Shown here in pieces: positions 27,817-33,498 of a stretch of 33,498 bases of DNA. The notes beneath the pieces were generated by a model that saw only the letters and a list, made by a program, of their open reading frames with translations, did no database searches and was not told the DNA's origin. Numbering within the stretch: the first letter of the stretch is position 1; the number at the start of each line of letters is the position of its first letter. The stretch covers positions 58,529 to 92,026 of the forward strand of contig JAOABK010000004.1 of assembly GCA_026418415.1 (NCBI GenBank). Direction: 5' to 3'. The translations under genes and the position numbers were made by a program. Source of the DNA: Pseudomonadota bacterium. Lineage in GTDB: Bacteria; CALINM01.

Positions 27817-28788
27817 TTAATATTTGCGTTCTAAAATATAGTCAGCAATAATTTCAAGATAATCTCTATAAGAAGATTCCAAAAAAGATATCTCTTCTTT
27901 TGCTTCTTCTACATACCTACTTGCATGTTGAAAAGACTCATTAAAAGCATTTTTGCTCTCAAGAATATTGTATATCTTATCAAAATCCCTTTGATCCTTT
28001 TCTTCTTTAAGAAAAAGGGATTTCAATACCTCTCTTTCTCTTTCTTCTGATTTTTCATAGGCAAGAATGAAGGGAAGGGTAACCTTACCATCTAAAAAAT
28101 CCTGCCCCCTCGTTTTGCCGAGAGTTTTATCTTCAATTATATAATCGAGGGTGTCATCTGTAATTTGAAAGGCTATACCTATTTTCATCCCAAAGTTATG
28201 CATTCTCTGTCTGATTTGACTATCTTTTTTGCCAAGAATCGCCCCACACTCAGAAGCTGCAGCAATCAAAACCGCAGTTTTACACTTTATAATTTCAAGG
28301 TATTCATTGAAGGTTATTTCAGGATTATTGGTTTGAAGGAGTTGTAATATTTCTCCTTCAGCCATCCTTGTTGTAGCGTTAGAAACACACTTAAGGACAT
28401 CTAAATCACCATCTCCTACAAGGGCATAAAAAGACCTTGCTAATAGAAAATCACCCACAAGAACTGTAGCTTCATTACCCCACAAAATATTAGCAGTTGG
28501 CTGTCCCCTTCTTAATTCAGCATAATCAACTACATCGTCATGAAGCAATGTTGCAGTATGAATAAACTCAAGGGTGCTTGCAATTGTGTACATTCTTTCG
28601 CCTTCATATCCACAGGCTCTAGCAGAGAGTATATGAACAGTAGGTCTAAACCTTTTCCCCCCACTTTCTATGAGATAAGACGCAACCTGTCCAATAAATG
28701 ATATTTTAGAATCTAAAAAGGACCTAATAGTATCGCTTACCTTTTTTAGGTCGCTATCTATTATCTGTTGAACTTCTTTGAAATTCAT
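27817..28788 (-). CDS. ispB: Long-chain polyprenyl diphosphate synthase (IspB type)
   Basis: The 323-residue trans-prenyltransferase extends allylic diphosphates with IPP to make the quinone side chain. The first Asp-rich motif is DDVVD (84-88), followed by RRGQPTAN. The second is DDTLD (211-215), in GIAFQITDD. KRFRP (45-49) binds pyrophosphate. The residue five places before the first motif is Ala79, small, which fits a long-chain product; heptaprenyl or octaprenyl cannot be decided. It is the first gene of the run that includes the cob genes. The ATG lies only about 10 nt from a consensus -10 box and has no SD. Confidence 0.92.
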   Translation of the reverse strand: MNFKEVQQIIDSDLKKVSDTIRSFLDSKISFIGQVASYLIESGGKRFRPTVHILSARACGYEGERMYTIASTLEFIHTATLLHDDVVDYAELRRGQPTANILWGNEATVLVGDFLLARSFYALVGDGDLDVLKCVSNATTRMAEGEILQLLQTNNPEITFNEYLEIIKCKTAVLIAAASECGAILGKKDSQIRQRMHNFGMKIGIAFQITDDTLDYIIEDKTLGKTRGQDFLDGKVTLPFILAYEKSEEREREVLKSLFLKEEKDQRDFDKIYNILESKNAFNESFQHASRYVEEAKEEISFLESSYRDYLEIIADYILERKY

Positions 28789-28797
28789 ACTTTGATT

Positions 28798-28826
28798 ATC
28801 ATATAAGAATTTATTAGGTGTGTCAA
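28798..28826 (-). promoter_or_regulatory. Sigma70 promoter of the ispB-M16-cob operon
   Basis: On the minus strand TTGACA (28826-28821) is followed after exactly 17 nt by TATGAT (28803-28798), five of six bases of the -10 consensus. Only nine bases separate the -10 from the ATG (28788), so the transcript would start about 0-4 nt before the start codon. This is the only good promoter I see for the eight-gene run ending at 20706. There is no room for a cobalamin riboswitch. Confidence 0.72.
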
Positions 28827-28854
28827 AAATAAAAAGTCTATGCCCTTTTATAAC

Positions 28855-29439
28855 TTAAGAATTGAGCCATCTATGAAGGCTTTCACTATTATCTACATCA
28901 TACCATAAAGGCAAAATTTTAACGGATTTTTTTAATATAACCAGATTATTTAAAAGGTTATCAAAAACAAAGTTACTACCCCATTCTATATTATTGAAAA
29001 CATCTTCATTAATATCATTTTTACAACCTAACATATAAAAACCACCATCTTCTGTAGGTCCAATTACATAATCATAATCTTCAAGGCAATCAAAAGTTTC
29101 ATAAAAAAACCTTTCAGGTATGTTTGGAGAATCGCTACCGATAATTATTATTTTTGTATAGCCCTTTTTTTTCAACTCCTTTGTAGCATTAATTATAATT
29201 TCTCCTAAATTGTTCCCCTTTTGCTTTATTAAAGGAAACTCGGAATAAAAATTTCTATTATCTCCCCTGTAAAATCCAATTAGTTCTGAATTTTTTATAT
29301 TTTTAGAGATCTTTATCACTTCTTTGAGCATCAAAGAGTAGTAATAAAGCGCACCTTCTTCTCCTATTTCCTTAGCAAGCCTTGTTTTAACCTTTCCTTT
29401 TTCTGGAATTCTAAATATTAAACCTATAGCATTTTTCAT
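28855..29439 (-). CDS. DUF2064/TIGR04282-family glycosyltransferase-like protein
   Basis: The 194-residue protein has a nucleotide-diphospho-sugar transferase-like fold. It opens MKNAIGLIFRIPEKGKVKTRL, where the PxxGxVKTRL pattern is the family signature, and carries IIIGSDSPNIP and IGPTEDGGFYMLG further on. In some genomes the family accompanies arsenosugar synthesis genes, but none (arsM- or radical-SAM-type) is visible here, so I do not assign that function. It starts 27 nt after the nrdJ stop, without a good SD, and may be co-transcribed with nrdJ. No clear terminator follows it. Confidence 0.8.
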   Translation of the reverse strand: MKNAIGLIFRIPEKGKVKTRLAKEIGEEGALYYYSLMLKEVIKISKNIKNSELIGFYRGDNRNFYSEFPLIKQKGNNLGEIIINATKELKKKGYTKIIIIGSDSPNIPERFFYETFDCLEDYDYVIGPTEDGGFYMLGCKNDINEDVFNNIEWGSNFVFDNLLNNLVILKKSVKILPLWYDVDNSESLHRWLNS

Positions 29440-29466
29440 TGATTATTGAATTATTAAAAACCCCTT

Positions 29467-31719
29467 TTATCCGCACTCACTATAACTGCATATCCTGCAA
29501 ACAACACAACCACCTTCATGTTCCAATGGCCCACCACAGTCTGGGCATGCCCCACTTGTAAAAGTTTCTTTTTCTATACTTACATTATGTCCATTGTTTT
29601 TTAAATGTAACTCTATCGCTTTTGCAACCGCATCTGCGCATGAAAGTATCTTATTTTCACCAAAACCGGAAGGCTTATGACAAGAGATACCAACCAATTG
29701 CTTGATTACTTGTTTTGCAGGCACACCAGAACGCCAAGCTAAAGAAACCATTCTGCCTATCGCCTCACATTGAGATGCTGCACATCCACCTGCTTTGCCC
29801 ATGGTTGTAAATAACTCAAACAAACCAACATTATCTTCATTAATAGTAATATAAATAGGACCACAGCCTGTCTGCATTTGATAAGTCCATCCCTTTAAAG
29901 CCTTTGGTCTATCTCTTTTCACTACTTTATTTTCTTCACCCTTGCTCGTTATCTTTTTCTCTGTTTTACCAGACATCAAAACCTGACTTTCCCTTGAACC
30001 ATCCCTATAGATTGTTATGCCCTTACATCCTAACTTATAGGCTAAAAGGTATGCCCTTTCAACATCTTCAATAGTTGCATCATGGGGGAAGTTAATTGTC
30101 TTACTTACTGCATTATCTGTATGCTTCTGAAATACCGCTTGCATTCTAACATGGGCTTCTGCTGGGATATCATGTGCAGTAACAAATACCCTCCTAATCT
30201 CTTGTGGTATTTCTTCCATATCCTTTATTGTCCCATGCTCAGCGATTTTTTTCATTAATTCTTCAGAATAAAATCCCTTCTCTTTTGCAATCCTTTCGAA
30301 ATAGGGATTTACCTCAACCAATCTTGTTCCATCCATAACATTTCTAAAATAACAAACAGCAAAAAGTGGTTCTACTCCAGATGAAGTATTGGCTATAATC
30401 GAGATTGTGCCTGTCGGAGCAATTGTAGTTACAGTGGCATTTCTCATTGGCTCTAAATTAGGCCTATCATAAATAGATCCTTTAAAGTTTGGAAAAGGAC
30501 CTCTCAATTTTGCCAGCTCTCTTGATGCTTTATGCCCTTCATTTCTTATGAAAGCCATTACCTTATCTGCTAACTCAAGAGCTTCTTCTGAATCGTATGG
30601 TATCCCTAATTGAACAAGCATATCAGCCCAACCCATTACTCCAAGCCCAATCTTTCTATTTGCCTTGGTCATTTCATCTATTTTTTGCAGTGGATATTTA
30701 TTAACTTCTATGACATTATCAAGAAAGTGTACCGCTAAATGAACAGTTTCTCTAAGTTTTTCCCAATCTATATCTTTTCCTTTAACCATCTTAGCCAAAT
30801 TTATTGAGCCCAGATTACAGGATTCATAAGGAAGAAGGGGTTGTTCACCACAAGGGTTTGTGGCCTCAATCTCCCCAATGTGGGGAGTTGGATTATCCTT
30901 ATTCAATCTATCAAGAAAAACTATACCAGGTTCACCATTTTTCCATGCCTGCTTTACAAGTCTTTTAAAGACTTTTCGAGCATTTAGTTTACCAACTACC
31001 TCTTTAGTTCTTGGATTAATCAAATCATAATCCCTATCTGCTTCTACCGCTTTCATGAACTCTTCAGTCACACCTACTGAAATATTAAAATTATTTAGAG
31101 CATTGTTGTCATCCTTGCACATTATGAAATCCATAATATCAGGATGATCAACTCTTAAAATCCCCATATTCGCGCCTCTGCGAGTTCCTCCTTGCTTTAT
31201 TGTCTCCGTGGCTACATCAAAAACCCTCATAAATGATATGGGGCCACTTGATATCCCAGTTGTTGACTTTACTACATCATTAGCAGGTCTCAGTCTTGAA
31301 AAAGAAAAGCCAGTACCTCCCCCAGATTTATGAATTAAAGCAGTATATTTAACTGCTTCAAATATCTCTTCCATAGAATCACCAACAGGGAGAACAAAAC
31401 AAGCTGAAAGCTGTCCTAACTCCCTTCCAGCATTCATTAAAGTTGGAGAGTTAGGCAGGAATTCAAGATTAACCATCATATTATAAAACCTATTTTCAAG
31501 ATCTGTAGTATCATCTATACCAAACTTTTTGTCTGCTTCTGCTATTGCCTTAGCAACTCTAAGAAAAAGTTCTTCAGGGGTTTCAATTGGATTTCCATCT
31601 GGACCTTTTTTTAAATATCTTTTTTGCAAAACAGTAAGCGCATTTTTGGAAAGATTTATTTTTTGTAGTTTATTGCTTTTATCTTCATTTAATTTAATTA
31701 TTTTAGTTGTTTCCTGCAT
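29467..31719 (-). CDS. nrdJ: Adenosylcobalamin-dependent (class II) ribonucleotide reductase
   Basis: NrdJ reduces ribonucleotides to deoxyribonucleotides using AdoCbl and works with or without oxygen. The 750-residue protein contains the thiyl-radical motif NPCGE (288-292, Cys290), the redox pair Cys107 (LSACF) and Cys301 (SCNLGSINL), and the phosphate-binding region [21 protein letters not shown]-type C-terminal region ([11 protein letters not shown]) leads to a zinc-ribbon tail with CPDC and CVVC, then a terminal CSYSEC. I placed the start at the ATG 31717-31719 with SD GGGAG; a 37-codon longer frame runs back through the promoter and is rejected. The upstream region carries two NrdR-like boxes. 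The window also encodes late AdoCbl synthesis. Confidence 0.96.
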   Translation of the reverse strand: MQETTKIIKLNEDKSNKLQKINLSKNALTVLQKRYLKKGPDGNPIETPEELFLRVAKAIAEADKKFGIDDTTDLENRFYNMMVNLEFLPNSPTLMNAGRELGQLSACFVLPVGDSMEEIFEAVKYTALIHKSGGGTGFSFSRLRPANDVVKSTTGISSGPISFMRVFDVATETIKQGGTRRGANMGILRVDHPDIMDFIMCKDDNNALNNFNISVGVTEEFMKAVEADRDYDLINPRTKEVVGKLNARKVFKRLVKQAWKNGEPGIVFLDRLNKDNPTPHIGEIEATNPCGEQPLLPYESCNLGSINLAKMVKGKDIDWEKLRETVHLAVHFLDNVIEVNKYPLQKIDEMTKANRKIGLGVMGWADMLVQLGIPYDSEEALELADKVMAFIRNEGHKASRELAKLRGPFPNFKGSIYDRPNLEPMRNATVTTIAPTGTISIIANTSSGVEPLFAVCYFRNVMDGTRLVEVNPYFERIAKEKGFYSEELMKKIAEHGTIKDMEEIPQEIRRVFVTAHDIPAEAHVRMQAVFQKHTDNAVSKTINFPHDATIEDVERAYLLAYKLGCKGITIYRDGSRESQVLMSGKTEKKITSKGEENKVVKRDRPKALKGWTYQMQTGCGPIYITINEDNVGLFELFTTMGKAGGCAASQCEAIGRMVSLAWRSGVPAKQVIKQLVGISCHKPSGFGENKILSCADAVAKAIELHLKNNGHNVSIEKETFTSGACPDCGGPLEHEGGCVVCRICSYSECG

Positions 31720-31732
31720 ATTATCTCCCAAG

Positions 31733-31748
31733 ATACAATATTTAGTGG
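31733..31748 (-). promoter_or_regulatory. NrdR-like box 2, downstream of the nrdJ -10
   Basis: The plus-strand 16-mer ATACAATATTTAGTGG also matches 13 of 16 positions of the recalled NrdR consensus and ends in the same TAGTGG as box 1. It starts exactly 32 bp from box 1 in the same register, three helical turns, the spacing usual for paired NrdR boxes. It lies in the 5' untranslated region, ahead of the SD. Confidence 0.75.
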
Positions 31749-31759
31749 TTTTGAAAATA

Positions 31760-31788
31760 TTTTTACCCCATATATAGTGGTATGTCAA
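31760..31788 (-). promoter_or_regulatory. Sigma70 promoter of nrdJ
   Basis: On the minus strand TTGACA (31788-31783) and TAAAAA (31765-31760) are separated by 17 nt. The -35 is perfect and the -10 matches four of six bases. The predicted start is about 35 nt before the nrdJ ATG. The spacer is filled by the first NrdR-like box, so a bound repressor would block polymerase directly. Confidence 0.7.
31765..31780 (-). promoter_or_regulatory. NrdR-like box 1, between the -35 and -10 of nrdJ
   Basis: The plus-strand 16-mer ACCCCATATATAGTGG matches 13 of 16 positions of the NrdR box consensus aCaCwAtATaTwGtgt as I recall it, with the core ATATATAG intact. NrdR is a dATP/ATP-sensing repressor of ribonucleotide reductase genes in most bacteria. 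The element fills the promoter spacer of nrdJ. Confidence 0.75.
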
Positions 31789-31843
31789 GAGAAATAAATT
31801 TTGTCGGATTTGTAAAGATTTATTGACCAATTAAATTTGTTTA

Positions 31844-32971
<1,128 letters not shown>

Positions 32972-32984
32972 TTAAAAATAATAC

Positions 32985-33009
32985 AGGGGCATCAAAAATG
33001 AATGCCCCT
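32985..33009 (-). terminator. Intergenic hairpin between dnaK and dnaJ, possible partial terminator
   Basis: An 8-bp perfect stem (32985-32992, AGGGGCAT, with 33002-33009, ATGCCCCT) closes a 9-nt loop. On the minus strand the stem is followed by GTATTATTTTT, a broken U-tract beginning several bases later. It could attenuate dnaJ relative to dnaK or stabilise the dnaK 3' end. Because dnaJ has no evident promoter of its own, full termination is unlikely. Confidence 0.55.
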
Positions 33010-33040
33010 ATGCATTTTAGATTTTAATTTTTTTTAGATT

Positions 33041-33498
33041 TTATTTATTATCCTTTACCTCTTCATAAGTAGCATCTACAACATCTTCCTTTTTGCTTTC
33101 CCCTGTTCCTGTTGAGCCTCCAGTCTGAGCACCACCGCTTGCATGTCTATACATGTATTCACCAAGCTTTAGTGAGCTATTTGTAAGTTCTTCCGTCGCT
33201 CTTTTAATATCGTTGATGTTATTGCCTTGCAAAGCAGTCTTTGCTTTTTGAATAGCTTCCTCTATTGATTTTCTTGTTGCTTCATCGACCTTATCTCCAT
33301 AGTCTTTAAGACTCTTTTCAACGGTGTAGACAAGTCCATCTAAATGGTTTCTGGCTTCAATAAGCTCTTTTTTCTTTCTATCCTCTTCTGCATGCATCTC
33401 TGCATCTTTAATCATTTTTTCAATTTCTTCTTTGCTAAGTCCGCTACTAGGTGTAATTCTTATTGATTGTTCTTTTTGAGTAGCCATATCCTTAGCAC
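33041..33498 (-). CDS. dnaK: DnaK, Hsp70 chaperone (C-terminal 152 residues, cut by window edge)
   Basis: Only the 3' end of the gene is present. The frame is open to the window end and reads AKDMATQKEQSIRITPSSGL, the end of the DnaK substrate-binding beta domain. The helical lid follows (SKEEIEKMIKDAEMHAEEDR, then LVYTVEKSLKDYGDKVD). A Gly/Thr/Ser-rich tail ends in EEVKDNK, close to the conserved DnaK C-terminus. The ATG at 33485-33487 is an internal methionine, not a start, so this is not a separate small protein. DnaK works with the downstream dnaJ; grpE is not in view. Confidence 0.95.
   Translation of the reverse strand, partial: AKDMATQKEQSIRITPSSGLSKEEIEKMIKDAEMHAEEDRKKKELIEARNHLDGLVYTVEKSLKDYGDKVDEATRKSIEEAIQKAKTALQGNNINDIKRATEELTNSSLKLGEYMYRHASGGAQTGGSTGTGESKKEDVVDATYEEVKDNK

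Noticed and set aside
31720-31830. 37-codon N-terminal extension of NrdJ
   Set aside because: It would translate through the promoter and NrdR-like boxes; the ATG at 31719 has a strong SD and gives a normal N-terminus.
31720-31843. Cobalamin riboswitch upstream of nrdJ
   Set aside because: The gap is only about 124 nt and already holds a promoter and two NrdR-like boxes; no B12-box-like element is seen. The ispB-cob operon has almost no leader either.
33041-33487. A stand-alone 148-residue protein starting at the ATG 33487
   Set aside because: The frame stays open upstream to the window edge and matches the DnaK C-terminus; the Met is internal.

Overview
The window is 33.5 kb of AT-rich, densely packed bacterial chromosome made almost entirely of housekeeping genes. 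The gene content suggests a thermophilic or anaerobic Gram-negative lineage, most likely Deferribacterota. Supporting points are an F1Fo cluster in the order b'-b-delta-alpha-gamma-beta-epsilon without a and c subunits, an AdoCbl-dependent ribonucleotide reductase, late cobamide genes, an mfd/SurA-type cluster, and very low GC. The taxon is inferred from style and gene content, not from a database match. I see no mobile elements, CRISPR arrays, rRNA or tRNA genes.

Layout. (1) 1-8615, minus strand: one compact run transcribed mfd, three tandem parvulin/SurA-family secreted proteins, pdxA, a phosphohexomutase, uvrA (cut by the window edge). (2) 8668-10024, minus: a bacterioferritin with its own promoter and terminator, and a Rossmann/DUF2520 protein. 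A small plus-strand coiled-coil gene (10076-10636) converges on the ATP synthase terminator. (3) 10696-16481, minus: ATP synthase genes, ending at a strong hairpin terminator. (4) 16662-20701, plus: an island with rarA, a PgaB-C-like glycosidase-type secreted protein, a beta-carbonic anhydrase and an orphan PhnD-like binding protein. (5) 20706-28788, minus: a tightly coupled run of a long-chain prenyl diphosphate synthase, an M16 peptidase and six cobamide genes (cobO, cobU, cobT, cobS, a cobC-like phosphatase, and a UPF0284/archaeal-CobT-type protein). (6) 28855-31719, minus: class II ribonucleotide reductase nrdJ and a DUF2064 glycosyltransferase-like gene. (7) 31844-33498, minus: dnaJ and the 3' end of dnaK.

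How it fits together. The cob genes activate and attach the lower ligand of a cobamide, and the product (AdoCbl) is the cofactor of the nearby NrdJ. The nrdJ promoter carries two 16-bp elements in the same orientation, 32 bp apart, that match the NrdR box well, one inside the -35/-10 spacer. This is the clearest regulatory signal in the window. Other points of interest are the co-occurrence of two different CobT-type enzymes in one operon, the loss of active-site histidines in two of the three tandem parvulins, several promoters placed so close to start codons that leaderless or near-leaderless mRNAs are likely, and a PhnD-like binding protein with no transporter. I did not find a wholly undescribed system; the window is mainly ordinary core genome.
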